From assembly GCF_014698965.1 (NCBI RefSeq), contig NZ_JACXAE010000117.1, positions 1 through 56,986 on the forward strand: a stretch of DNA of 56,986 bases, written 5' to 3'. Under the pieces are notes generated by a model. That model was given only the letters and a program-made list of their open reading frames with translations, was not told the origin of the DNA and did not search any database. The stretch is from Iningainema tapete BLCC-T55. GTDB lineage: Bacteria; Cyanobacteriota; Cyanobacteriia; Cyanobacteriales; Nostocaceae. A program made the position numbers and the translations under genes. This document shows, one piece after another, positions 1-7,867 of this stretch (the first letter of the stretch is position 1; the number at the start of each line of letters is the position of its first letter).

Positions 1-46
1 TTTATCCTGACTCAGTACTAACATTAGCTGTGTTTGTCCTGACTAT

Positions 47-331
47 TTGAATGTTTCTGCCAAAACTGGATGCTCCCAATTGCTATCTTATCCAACCCTG
101 ACTTCAGATGAAGAAATACAAATCCGTGATTTCTTAACTAAGATTATAGTGTTGGAAATTAATAGTAACATCAAGACATTAGCCATTGCACTTCGCAAAC
201 AATATAAACTTAGGCTTCCTGACGCAATAATTGCCGCAACTGCAAAATCCCTAAATGCAACGTTGTTTACAAATGATGTCAAATTTGCAAATTTAACAGA
301 AATTAATACTCAGTCAGTGCAAATTGTGTAA
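47..331 (+). pseudogene. PIN-domain (VapC-like) toxin, C-terminal remnant
   Basis: The readable product is about 94 residues and starts at a TTG. Its C-terminal half has the PIN-domain signature: LRLPDAIIAATA (conserved Asp before an Ala-rich helix) followed by LFTNDVKF (second acidic cluster). The N-terminal strand with the first catalytic Asp (usually LLDTN near residue 5) is absent: the frame closes at a TGA at 8-10. The central Glu expected just before LLSYPTL is also not found. Intact family members have about 130-140 residues, so this is probably a decayed type II toxin. No antitoxin is visible in the 46 bases upstream, although the window edge hides what lies further left. Confidence 0.6.
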
Positions 332-403
332 CAAAGGGCATTGATTGCTTACTTTTTACCTATGCTAATTCTGTTTTGGCTAGAAAGGGCTTAAGATAGA
401 AAA

Positions 404-413
404 GCCCAGTTGC
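404..413. repeat. Left target-site duplication of the IS element
   Basis: The 10-bp sequence GCCCAGTTGC directly abuts the left IS end and is repeated exactly at 1821-1830 beside the right end. An 8-10 bp duplication fits ISAs1-family transposition. Confidence 0.85.
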
Positions 414-1820
414 CAGGGTAAGAGCATCTCAATTAGGCTTGACACAAGGAGTCAGAAGAGTTTAATGTAGTGTCAAGAAAACAGGTTTGAAGAATTTGAA
501 GCATATAGTCATTGTCCATAGCAGCGCGTTTACTTTTTTGACGAAGACTACGTTTGTAAGTTTGTTCGCGATTGAGAACGTTGAGAGCAAGGCGTCGGAG
601 GAGAGAAAAATTACGAGGGCTGTGGAAAGAACGAATACGACAAGCATCTTCAAAAAAAGTACAATCGAGGGTCCAATGTGCTTCATTTTCAATCGCCCAA
701 TGTTTACGGATAGCCCGACCAATCAGTTGAGCATCACTGTGTAAAGAAGTCAAATAGAACTGAACTTCGCTCCTTTGTTTTATTCCAGAGATGACGCACA
801 CGAACAACCATAACTAGGCTTTGTAAGCCTGCCCATAATTTAGGTTGATAAAGCTGAGGAATAGAAGTTGCAGGTACAGTCCAACCGAAGCGAATTTCCG
901 TGCGATGATGTCCTTACGAAGATGCGTTTGTCATAACTGAAATCAATCCCGGTAAAATTATCAGCTAATCGCATTTCAAACCATTGCTTAATTTGAGAGT
1001 AGAGAGTTGGATGATTGGCTTTAAGTGTCAGGACATAATCGGCTTTCTTGTCAATAATTTTTCTGGCAATTTCAGTTTGGGTTCCCATTGCATCAATAGT
1101 GATAATGGAACCAGCAATATCTAGTAACTCTAGTAATGCAGGAATAGCAGTGATTTCATTGGATTTATCATCCACTTTCAACTGTGCCAAAACCAAACGT
1201 TGTTCACTTGCCCAAGCACTAATGACATGAAGGGCTGATTTACCTTGATTACGATCATAGGAACCTCTAATTGTCTTGCCATCTATGGGGATAACCTCTC
1301 CTCCCATCTTTGTGACCAGAGTTTCTACCCATCGCAAAAAACATTGATTCAATGCCTCTGGGTCAATGAACTCAAACACCCGACGAAAAGTATCATCTGA
1401 GGGAATACCGTTTGGTAATTCCAAAAACTCTTCTCACCAAGTTTGCTTGCTAATACCGTAGTTCTCAATGTCTTCCCATCCTTGCGCTCCCCCAATTATT
1501 GCCAAAATCGCAATTACTAAAATATCTGTAAGTAGATGTTTTTTAGTTCGCTCTACTCTTGGGTCTTTGATGTCTCCAAAGTGCTTAACTAAACTCTGCT
1601 GAATAGCTTCAATTTCTGCGACTACATTTGGCTTCCGCTGATGACGAGAATTTTTGTTGGCAGAACTTTTGTTGGTATGAGCAGATTGACTTTCAAAGCC
1701 CTGAGACATTTGAGTATTCCTTGAGATTTTTCAAGTGGCATTGCTATCTGTCATCTCAATTACCATTTTAATTCTTATTTGTCAAGTACACATTATACTA
1801 AATTAGATGAGCTTACCCTG
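414..1820 (-). mobile_element. ISAs1-family insertion sequence, inactivated
   Basis: The element is 1407 bp, bounded by imperfect terminal inverted repeats of about 20 bp that start CAGGGTAAG (left end at 414, right end as the complement of 1811-1820). They agree at CAGGGTAAG, differ for two bases, then agree at CATCT. A 10-bp direct repeat flanks it. It holds one transposase gene on the minus strand, broken in three places. The insertion point lies in a hairpin that reads as an intrinsic terminator when the element is removed. Confidence 0.9.
433..1709 (-). pseudogene. ISAs1-family DDE transposase, broken in three places
   Basis: Three consecutive minus-strand segments (1709-1434, 1424-840, 807-433) together give one ISAs1-type transposase. 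The N-terminal part carries HFGDIKDPRVERTKKHLL and GWEDIENYG; the middle has ELPNGIPSDDTFRRVF, IPIDGKTIRGS and the DDE-associated ITIDAMGTQ; the C-terminal part has HWAIENEAHWTLDCTFFED. The first break is an in-frame TGA at 1436-1434: the frame continues unchanged into EEFLELPNG. The second is a frameshift near 910-920, after YDKRI, where GHHRTEIRFGWTVPATS continues in another frame. The third is a frameshift near 775-785 before EVQFYLTSLHSD. The protein cannot be made intact, so the copy is immobile unless a related element supplies transposase. Confidence 0.9.
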
Positions 1821-1852
1821 GCCCAGTTGCTAATTATAGCAACTGGGCTTTT
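1821..1852. terminator. Intrinsic terminator hairpin disrupted by the IS
   Basis: Perfect 10-bp arms GCCCAGTTGC (1821-1830) and GCAACTGGGC (1839-1848) enclose an 8-base loop and are followed by TTTT on the plus strand. Removing the IS and one duplicate restores AAAA before the 5' arm, so the ancestral hairpin had a T-tract on both strands and could stop hsp20 transcription as well. The IS inserted directly after the 5' arm. The present copy keeps the stem, but its minus-strand T-tract has been replaced by IS sequence. Confidence 0.75.
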
Positions 1853-1891
1853 CGTTAAATTACAGTTTTTGCATTAAAGAATAGGTTAATC

Positions 1892-2344
1892 TTATGCAGC
1901 GTTTTGCTCAAGATTAACTTTGACGACTTTGTTTTTTTCTTCAACAGTCTTGGGCAGTGTCAAATTCAAGATACCGTCTTTGTAATCGGCTGTAACATTG
2001 GTATTTTGAATCCGAGCAGGTAAAGGAATTACGCGCTGAAATTTACCATAGTGAAACTCACTCTTAGTAACGCCTTTTTCTTCAGTCTTTGTTTCAGACT
2101 TGCGCTCACCGCTAACGGCAACAGCTTTTTCTGTTACTTGGATATCTAAGTCTTTTGCTTCGATACCGGGAATTTCTAGCTTGAGATGAATGGCATCGTC
2201 TGTTTCAGATAGTTCAGCAGCAGGAACTCTATTGAAGCTTTTTGCTAATAATGTAGATGGCATAATTTCTTGATCTAACAAGCGATTGATTTGAGTGTGT
2301 AGGGTGTTAAATTCTTGCCAAGGATTTCTGCGAGCTAGTAACAT
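1892..2344 (-). CDS. hspA: Small heat-shock protein, Hsp20/alpha-crystallin family
   Basis: This 150-residue protein is an ATP-independent holdase chaperone that binds unfolding proteins in the cytoplasm and at thylakoids. The N-terminus MLLARRNPWQEFNTLHTQINRLLDQ is typical of cyanobacterial class-A Hsp20. The alpha-crystallin domain spans about residues 40-143, with AELSETDDAIHLKLEIPG at its start and the conserved YKDGILNLTLPK near its end. Length is normal for the family. It lies alone on the minus strand, and its probable terminator (1821-1852) has been damaged by the IS insertion. No clear CIRCE operator was recognised upstream. Confidence 0.93.
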   Translation of the reverse strand: MLLARRNPWQEFNTLHTQINRLLDQEIMPSTLLAKSFNRVPAAELSETDDAIHLKLEIPGIEAKDLDIQVTEKAVAVSGERKSETKTEEKGVTKSEFHYGKFQRVIPLPARIQNTNVTADYKDGILNLTLPKTVEEKNKVVKVNLEQNAA

Positions 2345-2455
2345 AGTTGTTAGTTCCTCTGGGAATTGTTTTTAGTTGTTTCACTTACCTTATGTTTTTA
2401 TATTATTAAAACTTAAATTAGTCTTTTGTTCGGTTCTTATCACATAAGTAGTTAC

Positions 2456-2488
2456 AGATACCCGACTTCTTTAAGAAGTCGGGTATCT
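2456..2488. repeat. Interspersed palindrome, GACTTCTTTAAGAAGTC family
   Basis: A perfect 33-bp palindrome with 15-base arms and a 3-base centre (core CCCGACTTCTTTAAGAAG) lies between hsp20 and the mgtE-like gene. Related copies lie at 27078-27110 and 45529-45560. Confidence 0.85.
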
Positions 2489-2643
2489 AACACTTAGCCT
2501 AAGCCTAAAGTATGAAAAATAGCTTTTTTGCGGTTTTGCTTTCCACTTTCTTTTAAACTAAGAGCAGCAACTCGATTCATGATCGCAAACCCCGCCCGAT
2601 AAGAGTGGGGTTGTACATTTTTGCATCTCCCTCATTGTTATTT

Positions 2644-3689
2644 ATGCATTCAATCAAAACAACCGCTACACCCCAGAATGTGTCATCTCAGGAATTGCGA
2701 GAAAGCGAGCTAACTCAACTACCAAGTTATGGTGCTGATACTGCAGGGAGGATCATGAAGCCGGAGTTGATTTCTCTCAAAGAAAATTTGACTGTGGCTG
2801 AAACTCTGGAGCAAATTCGCCGCTTAGTCAATGCTTGCGATATTTATTACCTTTACGTCACAGATGAGACTCGGCGCTTGACGGGAATTTTGTCTTTGCG
2901 CGAGTTAGTGACGGCTCAACCAGAGCAGATGATTGGCGTAATCATGACACAAGATGTGGTATTTGTCAAGACAGATACAGAGCAAGAAGAAGTAGCAAGA
3001 TGTATACATATAACTTCTTGGCTGTACCTGTGGTAGACACAGAACAGCGTCTTGTCGGGATTGTTACAGTTGATGAGGTGATTGATATATTGGAAAAGGA
3101 AACTACTGCGGATATCTATGCTGTTGGTGGTGGTGTGCAGTCGGATGGTGACAACTACTTTCAGTTAGATTTATTTACTATTGCCCGCAAGCGAGTTGTG
3201 TGGTTGTTTGTATTACTGGTGACTAACACTGTCACGGGTACAATTATTAAATCGCAAGAAGATATTTTACAACAGGTGGTGTCGCTGGCAGCGTTTATCC
3301 CTTTGCTAACTGGTACTGGCGGTAATGTTGGTGCGCAATCTTCTACGGTGGTGATTCGTGGGATGAATACTGAAGAAATTCAGACAATGGGACCATTTCA
3401 AGTTATTGTCAAAGAAGCAATTGCGGGTGCAATACTGGGAGGAGTGTTAGGGATCGTTGCTACCGCGTGGGCAATATTTCTGCAAGGTAATATATCTGTG
3501 GCGATCGCCGTTGGATGCAGTCTTGTTGCTATTTCTATTTTAGCTTCTATCTCTGGTTCGGCACTACCATTTTTGTTTCGCTTACTCAAATTAGATCCAG
3601 CGTTGATGTCAGCACCATTTATCACCACAACAGTGGATGTACTTGGCGTGTTGATTTACTTCAATTTGGCACGATTAATTTTGATTTAG
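2644..3689 (+). pseudogene. mgtE: MgtE-type Mg2+ transporter with a frameshift, lacking the N domain
   Basis: Two overlapping reading frames (to 3036, and from 3000) together give CBS domains plus the five-helix membrane domain of an MgtE Mg2+ channel. Recognisable segments are the linker DTAGRIMKPELISL, the CBS segments LTGILSLREL and LVGIVTVDEVIDILEKE, and the pore region ending SAPFITTTVDVLGVLIYF. The frame changes at about 3003-3012: VARCI in frame 1 should join YNFLAVPVVD in frame 2, consistent with one missing base. The N-terminal superhelical MgtE_N domain (about 120 residues) is missing, since the protein starts (ATG at 2644) just before the plug linker. Either the gene is decayed, or it is a short MgtE with a sequencing error. 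A palindromic repeat starts on the last base of its stop codon. Confidence 0.8.
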
Positions 3690-3717
3690 TAGAGACGTTC
3701 CGGCGGAACGTCTCGAC
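3689..3717. repeat. Interspersed palindrome, GTAGAGACG family, copy 1
   Basis: A 29-bp palindrome (GTAGAGACGTTCC, GGC, GGAACGTCTCGAC) begins with the G of the mgtE stop codon, giving TAG TAG AGA at the junction. Confidence 0.9.
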
Positions 3718-3774
3718 AATGATTATAAATAATGCACGTTTAAATTCGGTCGATGTCAATTGAATCCAAAATCC

Positions 3775-4032
3775 TTACAGTTCTGATGCTGAGTCTGGGG
3801 CAACGATTTCGCCAGTACCCAAGTTCAATATCATATCTTGATCGGTAATTAGATCTGTGAGTTCTTTAGCTTGTAAATTCATTTGCTCACAAGCGAGGCG
3901 TAATTCTTTGGCAAAAGTATTAAGATCTTCTCCATAACCACATTGAAGAGCAGCGGTTTCAATTCCCTGTGGGGCGTTTGCTCTTGCACAATCTACTAAT
4001 TCAGTACCTTTCAATGGTGTAGGGGATGCCAT
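3775..4032 (-). CDS. Small conserved-looking protein of unknown function
   Basis: The predicted product has 85 residues, is acidic and has no membrane segment or signal peptide. It contains the block ELVDCARANAPQGIE followed by QCGYGEDLNTF, two cysteines spaced 16 apart, and ends IVAPDSASEL. The even, helical composition and codon use look like a real gene, and the style resembles small cyanobacterial orphan families, but I cannot name it. It lies 119 bp downstream of the alpha-oxoamine synthase on the same strand, so read-through from that operon is possible. No function is proposed. Confidence 0.6.
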   Translation of the reverse strand: MASPTPLKGTELVDCARANAPQGIETAALQCGYGEDLNTFAKELRLACEQMNLQAKELTDLITDQDMILNLGTGEIVAPDSASEL

Positions 4033-4151
4033 ATCCGTGATGTTTTTATAAAATTGTTTGTTGTCAGATTATCAACTAAGAGGAAGGATCTCATCTTTCC
4101 AATGGTGTACAAAAAAAGAATTCGGAATTTGCAAATTCCGAATTCCGACTT

Positions 4152-5432
4152 CTAAGCACTAATTGTCGTTTTGTACAACAAGTTGCGAGTTGCTACCATG
4201 CCTGTAACTAACCTATCCATTTCCTCTTGGGTATGAAGGGCGTTAGCAGTAATCCGAATCCGAGGTTTGGCAATAAACCAAATTGGCGATACCCATATAC
4301 CGTAATCTTTCATAATTTGTCTGCCAAAAATCTTCGGATTAATTTCTGGCGGTAAAATTACTGGTATAACATTGGTTTCGCCAATTGCCATAAAACCTTG
4401 TTCAACCAAGCGCGATCGCAAGTACTGAGTATTTTCCTGAAGTTTTTTTACTCGTTCTGGAAATTTGCGTACTTGACGAATACTTTCTAAAGCTGCTGCA
4501 GTTGCTGGTGGCGGTAAAGAAATTGTGCCTATTGAAGTAGGAGAAACATTTAACAGTGGTATTAACTCGGCAACATGGCTGCTAATTGCTGCTCCTGCTG
4601 AAGCGGCAAATTTAGAAAAAGTTGTCATTATTAGAGGCACAACACCTTGCTCAATTGCTTGCTGCGGTAATATCCCGAAATGTTCATAAATTCCTCTCCC
4701 CGTAGCCCCAATTGCTCCACTGGCATGAGCCTCATCCATAACTAGCACGCTGCCTTCGTATTTACGCATCACACTAAGCATATCTGGCAAAGGTGCAATA
4801 TCGCCATCCATAGAGAATACTGCATCAGATATCACCATAATCCGCTCATCGGCGCGTGCATAGCGATACAGTTTGCGAGCCAAATCTTCCATATCGCAAT
4901 GGCGGTAAGCCTTGACTCTCACACGAGGACTATGACTAAACACCTTACCAGAACGAGTTCCTGCATTGACAACTGCTGAGACAATACAGCCATGATTGAG
5001 AACATCAGTGAGAATCAAAGTCTCTCTGGTATTCTGAAAACCTGGTACAGGAATTGCCAAGTGACAGAAAGCGTCCATCAAAGCTTGCATTGCCATCCAG
5101 GCATTCATAAATAGCTGCGTGTGCGGCAGATGTTTAAAAGCGGAAATTTCCTCTTCTAGCTGTTTGTGTAGTTCAATCCGACCACTTAAAACGGAGGCAG
5201 AACTATTAGACGTTCCGTATTGTAGAATAGCATCAATAGCAGCTTGCTTGACGGCTTCTTCTTGAACTAGCCCCAAGACATCATTTGTGCAGAAAGTCAG
5301 AACGGTTTGACGTTTACCTGTCGCCGCTTCTGTAATCTCAACCAAATTACCCTGCTTTTGATGACAAATATACTCATCAGGCTCTAGTCCACTTTCGTAC
5401 CAGCGCTGGACATACTCTTTGACAATTTGCAC
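4152..5432 (-). CDS. Alpha-oxoamine synthase family PLP enzyme (BioF/KBL/SPT-like)
   Basis: This 426-residue fold-type I PLP enzyme belongs to the family that condenses an amino acid with an acyl thioester, with decarboxylation, to give an alpha-aminoketone (BioF, KBL, ALA synthase, serine palmitoyltransferase). Visible hallmarks are the substrate loop GTSNSSASVLSGRIELHKQLE, the PLP-ring contact DEAHASGAIGATGRG (Asp233, His236) and the Schiff-base lysine in TTFSKFAASAG (Lys274). The C-terminal PRIRITANALHT matches the family's phosphate-binding end. It starts 13 bp after the Rieske gene stop, so the two are one operon. No biotin genes are nearby, so BioF itself is unlikely. The acyl and amino-acid substrates cannot be read from the sequence; a specialised metabolite role is inferred. 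Confidence 0.85.
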   Translation of the reverse strand: MQIVKEYVQRWYESGLEPDEYICHQKQGNLVEITEAATGKRQTVLTFCTNDVLGLVQEEAVKQAAIDAILQYGTSNSSASVLSGRIELHKQLEEEISAFKHLPHTQLFMNAWMAMQALMDAFCHLAIPVPGFQNTRETLILTDVLNHGCIVSAVVNAGTRSGKVFSHSPRVRVKAYRHCDMEDLARKLYRYARADERIMVISDAVFSMDGDIAPLPDMLSVMRKYEGSVLVMDEAHASGAIGATGRGIYEHFGILPQQAIEQGVVPLIMTTFSKFAASAGAAISSHVAELIPLLNVSPTSIGTISLPPPATAAALESIRQVRKFPERVKKLQENTQYLRSRLVEQGFMAIGETNVIPVILPPEINPKIFGRQIMKDYGIWVSPIWFIAKPRIRITANALHTQEEMDRLVTGMVATRNLLYKTTISA

Positions 5433-5445
5433 AAGTTTAGCCCTC

Positions 5446-6528
5446 TCACCTTATACCATTTCCCGTAGGGTTTTGGTTACTACATTTTTGCATGAATTGT
5501 TCGTATTGACGGATAACCAGTCGCTGGACGGCAATAATTGCCGGGTTAATTTCGACATAGCGCCGTTGGGGATTTTTTAGATAAGTTTGCTGCTCACTCT
5601 CCATCATTTCAATATCTTGGGCTAAAAATCTCAGCAGCACAAAGCGCTGGAGAAATATTCGCATTAGTGGTGCCATTGGTTTAAGTAACCATTTGGGCAG
5701 GCGGAGTTTGAAAAAGAAGAAGGCAACAGAGCGAGTTTCTGTTTGATTGATTGGTAGCCGCATTAAGTATAAAGTAGAAATTCCCTGTAGGGAACTGTAA
5801 AAGTTAGGATAGCGGTATTCGGTGGCAACAGGTAGAGTTGTCACTTGATCGGCTCTTTCGCTTAATCCCAAAAACTTAGCCATGTAACCTTTATAGGAAA
5901 CTAAGTATTCGGTACGGACTGATGTTTCCGTTTCCTTTAAACTAATTAGCACAGGATCGAACCAGCCCTGCAACTTTTCGTGCAGAAAACCATGAAACAC
6001 GTCCATCGAATTTTCGTTGCAGATGGTAAAGTGTGCCTTAATCCGGGCAGGGACTGGTACCATAAACCAATCGGGATGGTCAAATTCTGGGATGTCTGGT
6101 GGTTGTTGAGTAGAAGCTAAGGTAGGATCTCCGGGGAAAATCCAGATCAAATTGTATTTTTCTTGAACTGGATAACTGCGCACGGAGGCACGGGGAAGTT
6201 TTTGTTCTTCGGGAAGGTAAGGAATGCTGACGCAATTTCCTTCACCGTTAAACTCCCAGCCATGATAAGCACAAGCTAAGTTACACCCAAGTACTTTACC
6301 TTTATCCAAGGCTACTCCTTTGTGAGGGCAAACGTTCTCTAATGCATGTAGACTCCCTTGATCATCACGGTAAACAGCGATCGCTTCTCGCCAAATTATC
6401 ACTGACTTAATCTCACCTACCTTAACTTGGTTTGCCCACCCCACCGCATACCAGTAATTTGGGTTAATCCCTACCTCGCGGACAAGGTTCTGAACTGTCT
6501 GACTTTTTAGGGTCGTGGCTAGTTCCAT
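5446..6528 (-). CDS. Rieske-type non-heme iron oxygenase, alpha subunit
   Basis: This 360-residue protein is a terminal oxygenase that hydroxylates, demethylates or cyclises a substrate using electrons passed through a [2Fe-2S] Rieske centre. Rieske ligands are Cys67-His69 (in NVCPHKGVAL) and Cys86-His89 (in CAYHGWEF). The mononuclear iron site is Asp176-x2-His179-x3-His183 (MDVFHGFLH) with a late acidic ligand probably in AQDIEMMESEQ. The overall plan resembles the VanA/PaO/CAO-like single-component oxygenases. It is the first gene of an operon with the alpha-oxoamine synthase and diverges from the MFS gene. No reductase or ferredoxin gene is adjacent, so photosynthetic ferredoxin is the likely donor. 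The substrate is unknown. Confidence 0.88.
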   Translation of the reverse strand: MELATTLKSQTVQNLVREVGINPNYWYAVGWANQVKVGEIKSVIIWREAIAVYRDDQGSLHALENVCPHKGVALDKGKVLGCNLACAYHGWEFNGEGNCVSIPYLPEEQKLPRASVRSYPVQEKYNLIWIFPGDPTLASTQQPPDIPEFDHPDWFMVPVPARIKAHFTICNENSMDVFHGFLHEKLQGWFDPVLISLKETETSVRTEYLVSYKGYMAKFLGLSERADQVTTLPVATEYRYPNFYSSLQGISTLYLMRLPINQTETRSVAFFFFKLRLPKWLLKPMAPLMRIFLQRFVLLRFLAQDIEMMESEQQTYLKNPQRRYVEINPAIIAVQRLVIRQYEQFMQKCSNQNPTGNGIR

Positions 6529-6653
6529 TTGATCGTACCTTTACCTGTTTCTGTTATAATACTTAAACTTATCGTATTTCTTAAGTCAATCATTTTATAG
6601 CTAGTGAATGCTCCCCACTACGCCCTACCAGTGCAACTTAATTGAATTTGTAC

Positions 6654-6671
6654 GTCTACGTAATAGTAGAC
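6654..6671. promoter_or_regulatory. Inverted repeat in the Rieske/MFS divergent promoter region
   Basis: GTCTAC, six bases, GTAGAC: a perfect 6-bp dyad 23 bp upstream of the MFS ATG, within the 165-bp space between two divergent genes. Its position suits an operator, but this is inference and no matching regulator gene lies nearby. Confidence 0.35.
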
Positions 6672-6693
6672 TAAAATTTCAGGTGTTTTATTG

Positions 6694-7842
6694 ATGTTAC
6701 GCGATCCTAAGCTGTTAGTGCTGCTCGTAGTAGGTTCCCTGACAACAATGGCAGGCGGAATTTTTGCGCCAATTTTGCCAGAAATGGTACAACAACTCCA
6801 AATCAATCCAGAGTTAGCAGGCATCCTCGTCAGTATGCATTGCTTAACCATTGCTCTGTTTAGCCCACTGCTGGGAATTTTAGCAGACTGGATTGGGCGG
6901 TTACGTGTTCTTTACCCCTCTCTGCTCATCTATGCTCTTGCCGGAACTTCAGGAGCTTTTTTACAAAGTTTTTGGCCTTTACTCTTGACACGTGGTTTAC
7001 TTGGTGCTGCAAGTGGTGGAATTGCTGCCGCAAGTCTAGGTTTGCTGGGAAGTATGTATGAAGGAAAAAAGCGATCGCAGGCTTTAGCCTTAGCCACCAC
7101 TACTTTGACAATCACTGGCATTACCGATCCCCTGCTTGGTGGTTGGGTGGGAAATAGTAGTTGGCAAAATACCTTCTACCTTTACGGACTAGCTCTACCT
7201 TATGCAATCTTACTAGCATTAATTTTCAAGGAACAATCACTACCAGCAAATAGTAACGGAAATGAAATAGGTGATAAACTATTTCACGTTTTAAGCTCTC
7301 GTCATGCCATCAAGTTACTTATCGCTCTAGGATTGACATCTGTGGCAATGTATGCTGTGGTAATTTATGCTCCTATCTATTTAAAAGCGACAATTGGCGC
7401 AGGACCGGTTTTAAATGGTATTGTTCTGGCATCACGAGCGATTGGTGCAGCATTTGTATCAGCCTTTGGGGCAAGCAAGTTGGCACAACGCTGTGGCGCA
7501 ATGCAAGCAACAGCCCTGGGATTTGGATTAATGGCTGTAACATTGGCAACAATTCCCCTGTTAAAAGTACTAAGTTGGATTTTGTTGAGTGCAATTCTCT
7601 TTGGTGCTGGCTTTGGCATTGTTTTACCCAGTATATACAATGCCCTCGCCAATCTTGCTCCCTCTCAATTACGCTCTAGCGTGCTGTCAGCCGGAATAGG
7701 GGTAGGCTTTTTAGGACAGTTTACGTCTCCAATTTTACTAGGACCAGTACTTGGTCATATAGGTTTGTCAGCAGTTTTTTATACAGCAGCAGGAATTGTG
7801 GCGCTCGCCGGATTATTTCTGGTTGCGCCAAAACGCACGTAG
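6694..7842 (+). CDS. MFS efflux transporter, 12 membrane helices
   Basis: This is a major facilitator superfamily protein of about 382 residues. The ATG at 6694 is preferred over the TTG one codon earlier because AGGTG at 6681-6685 lies eight bases before it. The loop 2-3 signature GILADWIGRLRVLY is present, and the hydrophobic profile gives about twelve helices with a central loop near residues 185-205. It looks like drug/metabolite efflux (DHA-type) families. It is divergent from the Rieske/alpha-oxoamine synthase operon and convergent with the JmjC-like gene, which suggests export of, or resistance to, the product of that block. Its stop codon (7840-7842) lies inside a palindromic repeat. 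Confidence 0.88.
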   Translation: MLRDPKLLVLLVVGSLTTMAGGIFAPILPEMVQQLQINPELAGILVSMHCLTIALFSPLLGILADWIGRLRVLYPSLLIYALAGTSGAFLQSFWPLLLTRGLLGAASGGIAAASLGLLGSMYEGKKRSQALALATTTLTITGITDPLLGGWVGNSSWQNTFYLYGLALPYAILLALIFKEQSLPANSNGNEIGDKLFHVLSSRHAIKLLIALGLTSVAMYAVVIYAPIYLKATIGAGPVLNGIVLASRAIGAAFVSAFGASKLAQRCGAMQATALGFGLMAVTLATIPLLKVLSWILLSAILFGAGFGIVLPSIYNALANLAPSQLRSSVLSAGIGVGFLGQFTSPILLGPVLGHIGLSAVFYTAAGIVALAGLFLVAPKRT

Positions 7843-7867
7843 AGACGTTCCGGCGGAACGTCTCTAC
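7839..7867. repeat. Interspersed palindrome, GTAGAGACG family, copy 2, shared stop codons
   Basis: A 29-bp perfect palindrome. TAG at 7840-7842 is the MFS stop on the plus strand, and TAG at 7866-7864 is the stop of the convergent JmjC-like gene on the minus strand, so one repeat ends both genes and probably acts as their shared hairpin terminator. Confidence 0.92.

Noticed and set aside
2590-2615. AACCCC/GGGGTT hairpin before the mgtE-like gene, considered as a Mg2+ riboswitch
   Set aside because: Too short for an M-box fold and without its conserved elements. At most a small stem or weak terminator.
4152-6528. Saxitoxin (sxt) biosynthesis locus
   Set aside because: Only the enzyme classes (alpha-oxoamine synthase and Rieske oxygenase) are shared. 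The polyketide-like SxtA front, amidinotransferase SxtG and other sxt genes are absent, and the Rieske protein does not read like SxtT or SxtH.
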